From CAIYRG01 sp963747255 (GTDB lineage: Bacteria; Pseudomonadota; Alphaproteobacteria; Micropepsales; Micropepsaceae): a stretch of 64,000 nucleotides of DNA. Made by a program: the position numbers and the translations under genes. Positions 54,144 through 64,000 of this stretch are shown piece after piece. Numbering within the stretch: position 1 is the stretch's first letter; each line of letters starts with the position of its first letter. Location: contig CAVVEG010000017.1 of assembly GCA_963747255.1 (NCBI GenBank), forward strand, positions 682,001-746,000. Reading direction: 5' to 3'. Below the pieces are notes generated by a model that worked only from the letters and a program-made list of their open reading frames with translations, did no database searches and was not told the DNA's origin.

Positions 54144-54895
54144 TCAGTCAAAATGGCGACGTTAGTTTGACGAACTGCAAAATCGGTCAGCCTCTTTCGC
54201 GCGAAAGGAAGTTCTTTGCCGCACGGCCCGAGCACCCAGCGATCGAAAAAATATGCGGTCAGGCGCAGTCCCGCCGAAATTTCCCCGGCACTCACCCCAC
54301 GAGGCCCATTTCGGATAAGAAACGAAGGCAGCGGTAACAGCCGATCTCGATAGGGACTACCCGCGTTGCGTGAAACAGCACGACCGCTGCGCGGAGAAAC
54401 ATAGGCAAGATCGTCCGCCATTCCCGAAACCGCGCAGGTGCTCAGATCCAGCCCAAAACCAAGCTCATTCAGCAGACCAAGTTCCCAAAGGACAAACAGT
54501 GGTCCCCATTGGACCAGATCGCCGGCCGTAATGGAATCGAGCAACGCTTCGCTTCCTTCAAAAGCAGCTTCATGCGGTTCCCGTTCTGGAAGAACCGCAG
54601 TCGCGATGGCAATTACTGCGTTCAATGCAAGAAGCGCACTGTGTTGTCCGAAATACTGTGGCGCACGCGCGTTCGCCAGTTCGGCGGCCATCACGCCGAT
54701 ATGTTCGGGGACGCGAGCACGCCAGGTTACGGTCAGGCCATTTCCGGATTGCAGTGCCGCGCAATTCCGCGCCGAGGAGCAACCATGGACCACCCCGAGA
54801 TGCCGCCCGTGCTTCCGCGTCAACACCTCGAAAATGCCTGCCGTTTCGCCATGCACCCGGAGTGACAGCACGATTGCTTCGTCGCTCCACTGCAT
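54140..54895 (-). CDS. recO: DNA repair protein RecO
   Basis: A 251-residue RecO: OB-fold N-terminus (WSDEAIVLSLRVHGETAGIF, LTRKHGRHLGVVHG) and the helical C-terminal domain (FVLWELGLLNELGFGLDLST). It loads RecA with RecF and RecR. The zinc-site cysteines are not complete, as in many Alphaproteobacteria. It lies between era and parC and is unbroken. Confidence 0.9.
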   Translation of the reverse strand: MQWSDEAIVLSLRVHGETAGIFEVLTRKHGRHLGVVHGCSSARNCAALQSGNGLTVTWRARVPEHIGVMAAELANARAPQYFGQHSALLALNAVIAIATAVLPEREPHEAAFEGSEALLDSITAGDLVQWGPLFVLWELGLLNELGFGLDLSTCAVSGMADDLAYVSPRSGRAVSRNAGSPYRDRLLPLPSFLIRNGPRGVSAGEISAGLRLTAYFFDRWVLGPCGKELPFARKRLTDFAVRQTNVAILTE

Positions 54896-54897
54896 GG

Positions 54898-55913
54898 TCA
54901 GGCGCGCCTTCCGCCAATTTTCCCGCCGAATTGCCGTCCTTCGGAAACTCGAGACCCCATTCGCGATAATGGGCCGGCCGGTCCTGCCAGTTCTCCATCA
55001 CCTTCGCCTGGAGGAACAGATGGATCCGGCGGCCAAACAACTGCTCCAATTCCATTCTCGATGCCTGGCCAATCGCCTTGATCGCCTGTCCGGCTTTGCC
55101 GATTACGATCGCTTTCTGGCTTTCGCGCTGCACGAGAATGGTCTGATCGATGCGAATCGATCCGTCCTTTTGGTCCTTCCAGTTTTCGGTGATCACCGTC
55201 GAAGAATAGGGCAACTCATCATGCAGGCGCAGATAAAGCTTTTCGCGTGTTATTTCTGCGGCAAGCAATCGCGACGGAATATCGGCAGCCTGATCCTCCG
55301 GATAGAGAAACGGCCCTTTCGGCATCAGGCTCGGCGCAAAAATCCAGCAGATCGGGAAGACCATCGCCCGTCGTCGCAGAAACCATGAAAACCCGTATGA
55401 ACTCAGCGCGCCCGGTCAGCGATTGGGTGAGCGGCAACAATAGCTCGCGATTTACGGCATCCGTCTTGTTGAGAACCAGTATGGGGCGCCTGCTGCTGTC
55501 CCTGAGGCCATCCAGAATCAATTGGGTATCACGCTGCGGCATGCCCTGACGGTTTGCGGCCAATTCGGCAGCGTCCACAATGACGAGGATGCATCGGCAT
55601 CGTCAGCGCCTTTCCAGGCGGCTTTCACCATCGCGCGGTCCAACCGGCGCTTCGGCGAAAAAATGCCCGGCGTATCCACGAAAATGATCTGCGTTTTCCC
55701 GCGCATTGCAATGCCGCGCACGGGAATGCGCGTGGTCTGCACTTTCTGGGTGACGATCGAGACTTTCTGCCCCACCAACGCATTCACAAGGGTCGATTTG
55801 CCCGCATTCGGCGCACCGAGAATAGCAATGAACCCGCAATGTGTTTCGCTCTCTGCAGGCGCAGGCGAATCACCGGTGTCCAGATCATCCCCTGACCGGT
55901 CGCAAGGGTTCAC
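54898..55913 (-). CDS. era: GTPase Era (several frame breaks)
   Basis: Era starts at GTG 55913, overlapping the rnc stop as GTGA, with a 20-residue acidic lead before CGFIAILGAPNAGKSTLVNA (P-loop), QTTRIPVRGIAM (switch I) and VDTPGIF (G3). The frame then shifts near 55580 (one C missing in a short C-run) to VDAAELAANRQG and LVLNKTDAV (G4 NKTD), and again near 55320-55335 to MPKGPFLYPEDQAADIPSRL and the KH domain (AIVIGKAGQAIKAIG, REWGLEFPKD). The C-terminus is uncertain; a TGA at 54898-54900 is the likeliest end after one more correction. Era binds 16S rRNA during 30S maturation. Confidence 0.88.
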
Positions 55914-56622
55914 TTCCACAACCCCAGTTGAAGCAACATGCTCCGGGCTGCGGCCTGCTCGGCCTCGCGCTTGGTTGCGCCTTTGCCGGTTTGGGGAACA
56001 TGTCCCGGAAGACCGACTTCGACTGTGAAAACGCGGGGCATGATCGGGACCTGCACGATGCTTCAGGCTGTATCGGGGCTGCGGCCGGTCCGGTAAGGCT
56101 CCAGACTGCGACCATTCCTGAAGCGCCGTTTTTGCATCCCGCAATTCCGGATCGGTATCGGCGAATGCATCCGCCCAATGATGAAAGATGAAGCGCTTCG
56201 CTGCCGTCCAGTCCGCCGTCCAGATAAAGCGCTGCAATCACAGCTTCGCATGCCCCGGCAAGAATCGCGTTCTTCTCACGCCCCCCGCTTTCCGATTCTG
56301 CGTTTGCCATGATGATATGAGGCGCAAGACCTGCGGCTCGCGCCGCCCTGGCGCATGCATCGCGGCGCACAAGCGCGTTCAGGCGCACGGCCAGCCCGCC
56401 CTCATCCTCATCCGGGTATTCGGCATAAAGCCTGGAGGCGATTATCACTCCAAGAACACGATCGCCCAGGAATTCGAGCCTCTCGTTCGAACCGCCGCCA
56501 ACGCTGGCGTGAGATAGCGCGAGAAGAAGCAATTCCGGATCGGAAAAGCGATGGTCAAGGCGTTCTTCCAGAGCGGCCAGATCGGCCCGTTTAATGGATG
56601 ATTTCACCGATCCGCTCATAGC
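55910..56622 (-). CDS. rnc: Ribonuclease III (frame broken at least twice)
   Basis: The endonuclease domain is intact: ALEERLDHRFSDPELLLLAL, SHASVGGGSNERLEFLGDRV with the catalytic Glu and Asp, and EAVIAALYLDGGLD. The frame then shifts near 56205 (to AKRFIFHHWADAFADTDPEL, and DAKTALQEWSQSG), and again near 56025-56030 where removing a T from a T4 run gives FTVEVGLPGHVPQTGKGATK and the terminal LLQLGLWK. The stop TGA (55910-55912) overlaps the era GTG. ATG 56622 lies inside lepB; GTG 56610 is an alternative. RNase III processes rRNA precursors. Confidence 0.9.
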
Positions 56623-57373
56623 GGATGGTGAAAGGCCATTTCCAGAATTCCCAGAAGTGCGCGTCGCCATTTGTGGAGAAAAATATGACCTCTGCCTTGC
56701 CGACCAGATTCTCAAACGGAACATAACCGACATTGGCGCGGCTGTCGGCGGAATTATCCCGATTGTCACCCATCATGAAGTAATGACCCTCCGGGACGAC
56801 GAACACCGGGGTATTGTTCAGATCACCTTCCGGATCCCGCTGGAGCACATCGTAACTGACTCCGTTGGGCAGTGTCTCACGGAGCTGGGTTACGTGATTT
56901 TCCTGTGGCCCGAAATGTTCGATGTAATCCTGAACCCGGACGCGGGGTACCGGTTTGTCATTGATGTAAAGAATGCTGTTCTTCATCTGAATCCGATCGC
57001 CCGGCAAGCCAATCAGCCTCTTGATGTAGTCGGTCGAGTTATCGCCAGGAAACTTGAACACGACGACATCGCCGCGTGTTGGCTTGAACGGCAGAACCCT
57101 GCCCGAGAAAGGAATGATCCCCCACGGAAATGAGTAGCGGCTATACCCATAGGCGGATTTTGAAACGAACAGATAGTCGCCGACGAGGAGCGTGGCTTCC
57201 ATGGAACCTGACGGGATATTGAAGGGCTGAAAAATCAGGGAGCGGATTACGCCGGCAATCAGCAACGCATAGACGATCGTTTTGAAAACTTCGAACCACG
57301 ATTCTCGCCGGACAGGTTTCGCTTTCGGTCCGGCTGCCGCGGTTCTGGTTTCTTGAAGATCTTCACGAGGCAT
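56591..57373 (-). CDS. lepB: Signal peptidase I
   Basis: A 260-residue signal peptidase I with one N-terminal membrane helix (about 28-48). Catalytic Ser57 is in IPSGSMEATLLVGD and Lys118 in DYIKRLIGLPGDRI; box E GDNRDNSADSR is complete. It removes signal peptides from exported proteins. Its 3' end overlaps the rnc start. A 111-bp gap precedes it, after acpS. Confidence 0.96.
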   Translation of the reverse strand: MPREDLQETRTAAAGPKAKPVRRESWFEVFKTIVYALLIAGVIRSLIFQPFNIPSGSMEATLLVGDYLFVSKSAYGYSRYSFPWGIIPFSGRVLPFKPTRGDVVVFKFPGDNSTDYIKRLIGLPGDRIQMKNSILYINDKPVPRVRVQDYIEHFGPQENHVTQLRETLPNGVSYDVLQRDPEGDLNNTPVFVVPEGHYFMMGDNRDNSADSRANVGYVPFENLVGKAEVIFFSTNGDAHFWEFWKWPFTIRYERIGEIIH

Positions 57374-57484
57374 TCAATCGGCCTTTTCGTTTCAACGGTG
57401 ACGCAGGTCCAAACATTTCGCCATCTTTCAGCCCTATTACAGCATGCGCCGGCGATCCGGGCTTAGAGCGCATATAGCGTTCCG

Positions 57485-57904
57485 TCAACCTTGGGTCTGT
57501 TCAACCTCAACCGGTTCAGCCGTGATTATCACGATTGCCTGAGCGATTGGGAAGTCGTCGGTCAAGGTCAGCGCGATGCGCGCAGTCATTCCAGCGGGTG
57601 TGATGCGCCCAAGACGCTCGGCTGCGCCTCCGGTGAGTTTCAATGCCGGCTGTCCTGAAGGCAAATTGATCACGCCGATATCGCGCCAGAACACACCGCC
57701 TCTCAGTCCGGTACCCAGAGCCTTTGCGCAGGCCTCTTTCGCCGCAAATCGCTTGGCGTAGGTGGCGGCGCGTTGTGCCCGGCGTTCCGATTTGCGCTGC
57801 TCAACATCCGTAAACACCCGATCCAGAAAGCGGCGGCCGTAACGATCGAGAGTGCTCTCGATGCGCCGGATATCAATCAGATCGCTTCCAAGGCCGATGA
57901 TCAT
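57485..57904 (-). CDS. acpS: Holo-[acyl-carrier-protein] synthase
   Basis: A 139-residue AcpS, which transfers phosphopantetheine from CoA to acyl carrier protein. IGLGSDLIDIRRIE holds the metal-binding Asp8 and FAAKEACAKALGTGL the second metal ligand Glu; GQPALKLTGGA is the usual third block. Its ATG overlaps the pdxJ stop as ATGA. Confidence 0.96.
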   Translation of the reverse strand: MIIGLGSDLIDIRRIESTLDRYGRRFLDRVFTDVEQRKSERRAQRAATYAKRFAAKEACAKALGTGLRGGVFWRDIGVINLPSGQPALKLTGGAAERLGRITPAGMTARIALTLTDDFPIAQAIVIITAEPVEVEQTQG

Positions 57905-58647
57905 CTTGCGTCGTCCATCACTTTGCGCATCCGGCGAATCGCAGCTTCCAGACCGACGAAAACTGCCTCACCGACGATGAAATGGCCGATCTGGAGTTCA
58001 GCAATTTCCGGGATTGCGGCGACCGCGGCGGCATTTCCGAACCCCAGACCATGTCCGGCGTGCACTTCGAACCCGAGTTCCGCGGCCTGCCGCGCAGCGC
58101 GCCTCAGAGTTTCAAGCAGTTCCGCCGCCTTATCGGTTTCTCCGTCATCGGCGGCATTACAATATGCGCCGGTGTGCAACTCAACAATTTCCGCACCGAT
58201 CATGCGCGCTGCATGCAGCTGCTTGGAATCCGGTTCTACAAACAGCGAGGTGGCAATTCCCTCTTTTTTGAGTGCTGTTACAACGGTCTGCAAACGCCGC
58301 ACGTTTCCCGCAACATCCAGCCCGCCTTCCGTCGTGCGCTCTTCACGCCTTTCCGGAACCAGACAGCAGGCCGACGGCCGGACTGCAACCGCAATTTGCT
58401 GCATCTCGACTGTTGCAGCGATTTCCAGGTTAATCGGCATATTCGCCTGGATGAGCCGAGACAGATCGTTATCGGTGATATGGCGGCGGTCTTCACGGAG
58501 ATGGGCCGTGATACCGTCAGCGCCCGTGGCCATCGCAAGCATCGCTGCGCGCAACGGATCGGGATGGAAGCCGCCGCGAGCGTTCCGGACCGTGGCGACG
58601 TGGTCAATATTTACGCCCAAACGGAGGCGGGTGGAGGTACCGGACAT
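57901..58647 (-). CDS. pdxJ: Pyridoxine 5'-phosphate synthase
   Basis: A 248-residue PdxJ, which joins 3-amino-2-oxopropyl phosphate and deoxyxylulose phosphate in the vitamin B6 pathway. LRLGVNIDHVATVRNARGG at the N-terminus, GADGITAHLREDRRHI, ELHTGAYCNA and VHAGHGLGFGNAAAVA contain the barrel and catalytic residues. Between spoT and acpS. Confidence 0.96.
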   Translation of the reverse strand: MSGTSTRLRLGVNIDHVATVRNARGGFHPDPLRAAMLAMATGADGITAHLREDRRHITDNDLSRLIQANMPINLEIAATVEMQQIAVAVRPSACCLVPERREERTTEGGLDVAGNVRRLQTVVTALKKEGIATSLFVEPDSKQLHAARMIGAEIVELHTGAYCNAADDGETDKAAELLETLRRAARQAAELGFEVHAGHGLGFGNAAAVAAIPEIAELQIGHFIVGEAVFVGLEAAIRRMRKVMDDAR

Positions 58648-58656
58648 TGTTCCTGC

Positions 58657-60864
58657 TTAATGTCTGGTATGTTCCAGCGGCAGAACGCCTTGCCCCGGTT
58701 CAGGTTGTGGCAGCGGCCTGGCTCTATGATCTTCGTCCTCCGGTCCCCGCACGCGCTCGACCGCCTCGACCACGGTATCCACTTTCAACGCGCGGATCAG
58801 ATTTTCCAGGTGCGCGGCATTGCGAACTTCAACGTCCATCAAAAACTCGAAATAGAGTGGATTTCGATTCGAGATCTTCAGATTTGAGATATTGGCACCA
58901 TTGTGACCGATGACATTGGCCAGCGCCGCCAGGGCACCGGGCATGTTCTTCACCCGTACAATCACACGCGCCACGGATAAGGCGCCGCCATGATCCCTCC
59001 ACCGGACATCGATCCAGTCGGCCATGCTGTCCTGATGGCGGTCCAGGACTTCGCAGTCCACGGTATGAACAACGCAACCTTCACCTGGCACCATCAGACC
59101 GATAATACGGTCCCCCGGAATAGGATGGCAGCAGGCACCGAGGCGATATCCGATGCCCTCCGTCAGGCCGGCGATGGAAAGCCCGGTCGATTGCGGTTCC
59201 AGATAGGTTGGCCGCTTGCGGGATGAATCCCGCCTGAGTTCCGGATATACCGCCTGAAGCACATCATCGGCGCGAATGGCGCCCCTGCCCACTGCAGCAT
59301 AGACGTCCTCGGCTTTGGCCAGACGCAATTTCCGCAGCACCCCTTCGATGGCCTTGTCAGTCAATTCAAACCCCTCGTCTGCAAAGACCTTTTCGAGAAT
59401 TTTGCGCCCGAGCGAAACCTGCTGATCGCGCTGAGCATGGCGCAAAAACCGGCGAATCTCCGCTCGTGCGCGACCGGTGACGGCAAAACGTTCCCAAACC
59501 GGAGAAGGAGTCTGTTCACGCGAGCAGATGATCTCGACCTGATCTCCATTCTTCAGCGGCGTGTGCAATGGCGTATGCACGCCATTTACCTTGGCGCCCA
59601 CAGCAGTGTTGCCGACATCGGTGTGGACAAAATAGGCGAAGTCAATCGGCGTGGCGCCGCGAGGAAGCGCAATCAGATTGCCTTTCGGGGTGAAACAGAA
59701 CACCTGATCCTGGTAAAGACTGAGCTTCGAATGTTCGTAGAATTCTTCCGGACTCTCGCCGCGCTCGATCAATTCCACCATATCGCGCAACCATTCGTAA
59801 GCACGAATAGCGGTTGGATCGCTCTCGTCAATCTTCTCCCGGTAACGCCAATGGGCGGCAACACCGCGTTCGGCAATATCATGCATTTCCTGTGTGCGGA
59901 TCTGTACCTCGACGCGCTGGTTTTCCGGTCCCATGACGGTCGTGTGAATAGATCGGTATCCATTGGATTTCGGCAACGAAATGAAATCCTTGAAGCGCTC
60001 GGGCACCATTGGCCAGGTGCGATGAAGGACGCCCAAAGCGCGATAACAATCCTCAATCGAGGCGACCACAGCGCGGAAGCCGAAAACGTCGGACAACTGC
60101 TCGAAATTGGTCTTCTTGTCCTTCAGCTTGCGCCAGATCGAGTAAGGACGCTTGGCACGACCCTGGACCCAGGCTTCGATGCCATTTTCCGCCAGCTTGC
60201 GCCGGATTTCATCGGCAATGCGCGCAATCCGGCCCGAGGATTGAGCGTCCAGGAGTTCCATCCGCCGCACGATTGATTCCCGGGCTTCCGGATCGATTAC
60301 CGAAAACGCGAGATCTTCCAACTCCTCCCGCATGTTCTGCATGCCTATGCGTCCGGCAAGCGGCGCATAAATTTCCAGAGTTTCCTGCGCAATGCGCAAC
60401 CGCGCGTCCACGTCCCTGAGATGGGCAATTGTGCGCATGTTGTGTAGCCGGTCGGCAAGCTTCACCAGCAGAACCCGGATATCGTTGGACATTGCCAACA
60501 TCAGTTTGCGAAAATTCTCGGCCTGCTTCGTGCGCTCCGAAAACAGCTCAAGCTGGGAAAGCTTTGTGACACCGTCCACGAGGCTGGCGATCTCGGATCC
60601 AAAATTGATTTCGATATCCTTGATCGTGGCGCTGGTGTCCTCCACCGTATCGTGGAGGAGCGCTGTCGCGATGGTGGCTGTGTCGAGCTTCAGGTCGGTG
60701 AGAATGCCCGCGACTTCGAGCGGATGCGAAAAATACGGATCTCCCGAAGCGCGTCTTTGCGGGCCATGCGCCTGCATTGCAAAAACATAAGCCTTATTGA
60801 GAACGGATTCATCCGCATCCGGGTCGTAGGCACGGACACGCTCGACCAGCGTTGCCTGGCGCAT
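58657..60864 (-). CDS. spoT: Bifunctional (p)ppGpp synthetase/hydrolase (Rel/SpoT)
   Basis: A roughly 735-residue long Rel-SpoT homologue that makes and degrades the alarmone (p)ppGpp. The hydrolase HD domain has ATALLHDTVEDTSATI and LVKLADRLHNMRTI; the synthetase domain has KRPYSIWRKLKDKKTNFEQL and SLPKSNGYRSIHTTVMGP; a TGS domain (CFTPKGNLIALPRGATPIDF) and a C-terminal ACT domain (VRVKNMPGALAALANVIGHN) follow. All catalytic motifs look intact, so both activities are expected. ATG 60864 matches the family start MRQ; a GTG at 60888 is in frame. In Alphaproteobacteria ppGpp adjusts growth and stress responses. Confidence 0.94.
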   Translation of the reverse strand: MRQATLVERVRAYDPDADESVLNKAYVFAMQAHGPQRRASGDPYFSHPLEVAGILTDLKLDTATIATALLHDTVEDTSATIKDIEINFGSEIASLVDGVTKLSQLELFSERTKQAENFRKLMLAMSNDIRVLLVKLADRLHNMRTIAHLRDVDARLRIAQETLEIYAPLAGRIGMQNMREELEDLAFSVIDPEARESIVRRMELLDAQSSGRIARIADEIRRKLAENGIEAWVQGRAKRPYSIWRKLKDKKTNFEQLSDVFGFRAVVASIEDCYRALGVLHRTWPMVPERFKDFISLPKSNGYRSIHTTVMGPENQRVEVQIRTQEMHDIAERGVAAHWRYREKIDESDPTAIRAYEWLRDMVELIERGESPEEFYEHSKLSLYQDQVFCFTPKGNLIALPRGATPIDFAYFVHTDVGNTAVGAKVNGVHTPLHTPLKNGDQVEIICSREQTPSPVWERFAVTGRARAEIRRFLRHAQRDQQVSLGRKILEKVFADEGFELTDKAIEGVLRKLRLAKAEDVYAAVGRGAIRADDVLQAVYPELRRDSSRKRPTYLEPQSTGLSIAGLTEGIGYRLGACCHPIPGDRIIGLMVPGEGCVVHTVDCEVLDRHQDSMADWIDVRWRDHGGALSVARVIVRVKNMPGALAALANVIGHNGANISNLKISNRNPLYFEFLMDVEVRNAAHLENLIRALKVDTVVEAVERVRGPEDEDHRARPLPQPEPGQGVLPLEHTRH

Positions 60865-60988
60865 CAGCCGGTTGCGGCGGGCTGTCACTGCAACACACCG
60901 TTGGGAGAATGAATGATTCCAGGTTTACGCGCTGTCGAGCCCGGCACGACAGGTTCGCCCCGCCGAAAAAGGAAAACCGCTGCGAATT

Positions 60989-61376
60989 CTACTCCTCGTA
61001 GTCTCCAGTGTCTTCGGGTTGTGGTTCGGCACGGCGTTGAGCCTCCGAGGTTAGCGCTCGGAGGAGTTCTTCCTCTGTAAGCTGCCGGTGGAGCATATCT
61101 TCGCTTGCCAGTTCTTCCATCTGCGGCAGCGTCTCCGGTTCATCCACTTCGGCATGGCGCTGCAGGCTCTTGATAAAGTCCTCCCGGAGCTCCTCGGACT
61201 CGAGCTCCTTCCCGGCGATTTCGCGCAACGCCACCACTGGATTCTTGTCGCGATCCCTGATCAACCAATGGCTCGGCACCACCAGAGAGCTGCCGCCCGC
61301 GGTAGGCTGCCAGCAGGACGAGATCGAAACGGTTGGGGATCTTGTCCACACAATCTTCTACGGTGACGCGTGCCAT
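60989..61376 (-). CDS. rpoZ: DNA-directed RNA polymerase subunit omega (frame broken once)
   Basis: The start MARVTVEDCVDKIPNRFDLV (ATG 61376) and the rest of the core (RDRDKNPVVALREIAGKELE, then FIKSLQRHAEVDEPE) are in two frames that meet near 61265-61280. A one-base correction there gives about 128 residues with the acidic C-terminal tail seen in alphaproteobacterial omega subunits. It lies just upstream of spoT, the classic pairing. Confidence 0.92.
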
Positions 61377-61591
61377 TCAGTCCTCGGGTTCGGTCAGGAG
61401 CACAGCAATGTATGGAACGATCACGCCCACCGCAAGTACGAGCGATTGCGAGCATCCGCCGCGAACAGTCCGAGTATCGCCACCGCGGCTACAGTATATT
61501 GAAAATCAACAGTTTGCGCGCCAATTGACCGTCACTTGCCGCGATCCTGATCACAACTTATGATTCGCGGTTTCACCGAACGGTCCAGCCC

Positions 61592-63488
61592 ATGCTCCAG
61601 CAACTGCGCAGTCGCGTCCAAATCCTGGGTGGCATCTGTCATTATCGGCGTACTTGTCCTCGCTTTTGCCTTGTGGGGAGTGGCCGATATTTTCCGCGGC
61701 GGAGGAGACACCGTAGTTGCGACCGTGGGGGGCACTGATATTTCTGCCACCGATTACGACCAGCAACTGCGCAATCAGATCAGGTCGCTTTCGGCCCAGA
61801 CGCAGAATCAGATCACGATGGAACAGGCCAGGGCGATCGGGCTCGATCGCAGTGTACTCGATCAGGTTATCAACCGGACAGCCCTGGACGAGGAAGCCAG
61901 CAATCTTGGCTTGACGGCATCGCAAAAGGCCGTGGTAGCCCAGATTCAATCCAACCCCGGTTTTCGGGGAACCGATGGAGCGTTCGACCCCAATCTTTTC
62001 GCCCGCGCGCTTCAGGATAACGGCCTGAGCGAACAGGGGCTGCTGGCGCTGACCGGCAAGGACATCGCCCGGGAACAGTTGCTGGATGCAGTGGCGGATG
62101 GGATCGCAGCGCCCCCCGGACTGACGCGAATCCTGTACAATTACGCGAACGAGACCAGGACCGTCCAATATGTCGCGGTAACACCGCAGGATATCGGCTC
62201 CGTGCCCGAACCGGCAGAGGCGGACCTCGTTGCCTACCACAAATCTCATGCGCAGCAATTCAGTTCACCCGAGTACCGCACCATCGACTACGTACAGATC
62301 GGCCCGGATCAGGTAGCTGGCGAAATTCAGGTTTCGGATGCCGACATGAGGGCCCAGTATGATGCGCACAAAGCCGATTATCAGAAACCGGAACAGCGCG
62401 ATGTCCAGCAGTTATCTTTTCCGGACAAAGCGGCAGCGGATGCTGCCGCAGTAAAGATCAAGAGCGCCGCCGACTTCATTAACATTGCGCGCGAACGCGG
62501 TTTGAAAGATCAGGATCTGACACTGGGAACCTTTGCGGCGGGCGGGACCGGGCTTGATCCCAAACTCTCCCAGGCGGTTTTTGCTGTCCCGGATGGCGGT
62601 GTAACTGCCCCGGTGCAGGGTCCGTTCGGATGGGTGATTTTGCGGGCAGCCAAGGTAATCCCCGGCGAGAACAAGACCTTTGATGAAGTGAAGGATCAGA
62701 TCAAAGCCGACCTTATCAAGGCGCGTGCCGGTGCGAAGGTTACGGATATCGCAAACGCTTTTGAGGATCTCCGCGGTAGTGGAACGGCCCTGCCGCAGGC
62801 CGCCGCCAAACAGGGGCTGATGGTTCACCACGTTCAGGCGGTGGACCACCAGGGTTTGACGCCGGAAAAAACCAAAGCGGATATCCCAAAGGAGCCCCAG
62901 TTTCTCGATCAGGTGTTTCGCACCGAGACTGGGGAAGAGAGCGACCTTTTCCAGACGGACGATGGACAATATTTCGCCGTCAAGGTGACAGGCGTTACCC
63001 CGCCGGCTGTTAAGCCGCTGGATTCTGTCCGGGAAGAGGTCAAGGAAGGCTGGGCTAATGAACGGCGCAACAAGCTGCTTCAGACGAAAATCCAGCAACT
63101 CGTCGCTGATGCGCGCAAGGATTCGAACATCGAGGCTGTTGGAAAAGCCATCGGACATGCCCCTGTGACGAGCATGCCGCTCAAGCGTGGCCAGGCGAAT
63201 GATGTTTTCTCGATGGAATTGGTCAATCAGATCTTTGCCGTGCCACCCGGATCAATCGTCAACGGTTCGGCCGGCAAGGGAAACGCAAGCGTCATCGCCA
63301 AGGTAATTTCGTCGAGTGACCCCGACACGGACGTCACCAGTGCCGAATACACCAATTTCCGCAAGGCCGCGGCACAGCAATTGGGTGAAGGTCTCATCGA
63401 TTCTGTGGCTGCTGCCGCGAGACAGAAAGCGGGTGTAAATGTCCATCAGGCCACGCTGCAGCGAACGCTTGGTGACACACAGCAATAG
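61592..63488 (+). CDS. ppiD: PpiD-like membrane-anchored peptidyl-prolyl isomerase/chaperone (frame broken near start)
   Basis: A periplasmic folding factor of about 632 residues anchored by one N-terminal helix. MLQQLRSRVQ is read from ATG 61592, but the membrane segment SWVASVIIGVLVLAFALWGV is in another frame; removing one A from an A3 run near 61618-61622 joins them as in the family. The SurA-like chaperone region (TVVATVGGTDISATDYDQQL, and LDRSVLDQVINRTALDEEA) is followed by a parvulin-like domain (DLTLGTFAAGGTGLDPKLSQ, AVFAVPDGGVTAPVQGPFGW). It is divergent from rpoZ and lies just before trpE. Confidence 0.88.
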
Positions 63489-63491
63489 CAC

Positions 63492-64000
63492 ATGGATATT
63501 TCTCCGGGGTACCCGGCGTTTGCTTCAGTGTACGAAGCAGATCGGCCACAAACACTGCATCTGCGGCTGATTGCCGATCTGGATACGCCAGTATCTGCAT
63601 TCCTGAAACTGGCGTCGAATGCTCCCAACAGTTTTCTGTTCGAGAGTGTCCAGGGAGGCGAGTCCCGTGGACGATATTCCATTATCGGGCTGCAACCCGA
63701 TCTTGTCTGGCGTTGCCGGGACGGCCACGCAGAAATCAGCCACATGAATGGATCATTCCTGGGCGACGGCGCCGACCCGGTTGCATCCCTGAAGAGGTTG
63801 GTGAAATCAATCCAGATTGATCTTCCACCGGAATTACCACCGATGGCAGCCGGGCTGTTCGGGTATATCGGCTATGATATGGTTCGGTACATCGAAAGGC
63901 TTCCGGCACCGCCACCTGACCCTCTGCGGCAGCCCGAGGCCGTGCTGCTGCGGCCTACCATCACGGCGATATTCGACAATGTCCGTGACGAAATCATCGT
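63492..64000 (+). CDS. trpE: Anthranilate synthase component I, N-terminal part (3' end outside window)
   Basis: Begins at ATG 63492, 3 bp after the ppiD stop, and stays open to the window end (169 codons). The product starts MDISPGYPAFASVYEADRPQ; FLFESVQGGESRGRYSIIGL carries the tryptophan-binding ESV..GE..GRYS motif that mediates feedback inhibition, and MAAGLFGYIGYDMVRYIERL is the typical next block. TrpE makes anthranilate from chorismate with TrpG. The catalytic chorismate-binding C-terminal half is beyond the window. No trp leader is visible in the short gap. Confidence 0.93.
   Translation, partial: MDISPGYPAFASVYEADRPQTLHLRLIADLDTPVSAFLKLASNAPNSFLFESVQGGESRGRYSIIGLQPDLVWRCRDGHAEISHMNGSFLGDGADPVASLKRLVKSIQIDLPPELPPMAAGLFGYIGYDMVRYIERLPAPPPDPLRQPEAVLLRPTITAIFDNVRDEII

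Overview
The window is one contiguous stretch of an alphaproteobacterial chromosome. Three things point to this group: the order spoT-pdxJ-acpS-lepB-rnc-era-recO-parC, an ATP12-type F1-ATPase assembly chaperone gene next to rluC and rarA, and a perfect GGAAC-N17-CGTT site of the kind read by the alphaproteobacterial general-stress sigma factor EcfG. I cannot name the genus. Genes are packed tightly, with many ATGA/GTGA/TGATG overlaps and two convergent pairs whose stop codons abut. I saw no rRNA, CRISPR array or prophage.

Layout. 1-5.7 kb is an accessory, envelope/stress-flavoured region: the end of a PPK2 polyphosphate kinase, two collagen-like lipoproteins (the larger with an OmpA-like C-terminus and the EcfG-like promoter), an ECF sigma factor, remnants of a small membrane protein and of a slipin, a CsbD protein, a DUF3096 protein and an MlaC-like protein. 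5.8-7.7 kb holds an IS630-family element with intact-looking ends between a decayed tRNA-Leu relic and a functional-looking tRNA-Leu(GAG). 7.7-15.3 kb carries a siroheme-type dehydrogenase, lipB, acylphosphatase, a TetR regulator, ATP12, rluC, rarA, a DegP-like protease and a site-2 protease. 15.3-33.8 kb is one minus-strand run of translation genes: rpsL-rpsG-fusA-tuf-S10-spc-alpha through rpoA and rplQ, with secY and adk. An Atm1-like ABC transporter (34.2-36.0 kb) converges on rpoC-rpoB-rplL-rplJ-rplA-rplK-nusG-secE and tRNAs Trp, Gly and Tyr (36-48.1 kb). 48.4-51.9 kb has rlmB, an L,D-transpeptidase-like gene and aidB. 51.9-61.4 kb is parC-recO-era-rnc-lepB-acpS-pdxJ-spoT-rpoZ. The window ends in ppiD and the 5' part of trpE.

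A caveat governs everything else. At least 25 single-base reading-frame breaks hit genes that cannot be dispensable (rpoB, tuf, fusA, rpsG, rplD, rplN, rpoZ, era, rnc). Several lie in short homopolymers and are repaired by adding or removing one base. They are best read as sequence or assembly indels, densest at 29.5-33.3 kb. Broken genes are therefore given here as whole loci with the break described, and apparent pseudogenes should be treated cautiously.

The most unusual content is the collagen-like lipoprotein at 3190-4128, whose six blocks of eight Gly-X-Y triplets are separated by five-residue interruptions at an exact 29-residue period. Other points are the terminal extensions on ribosomal proteins L5, L29 and L22, an EF-Tu with a non-standard switch I insertion, and the duplicated tRNA-Leu locus.
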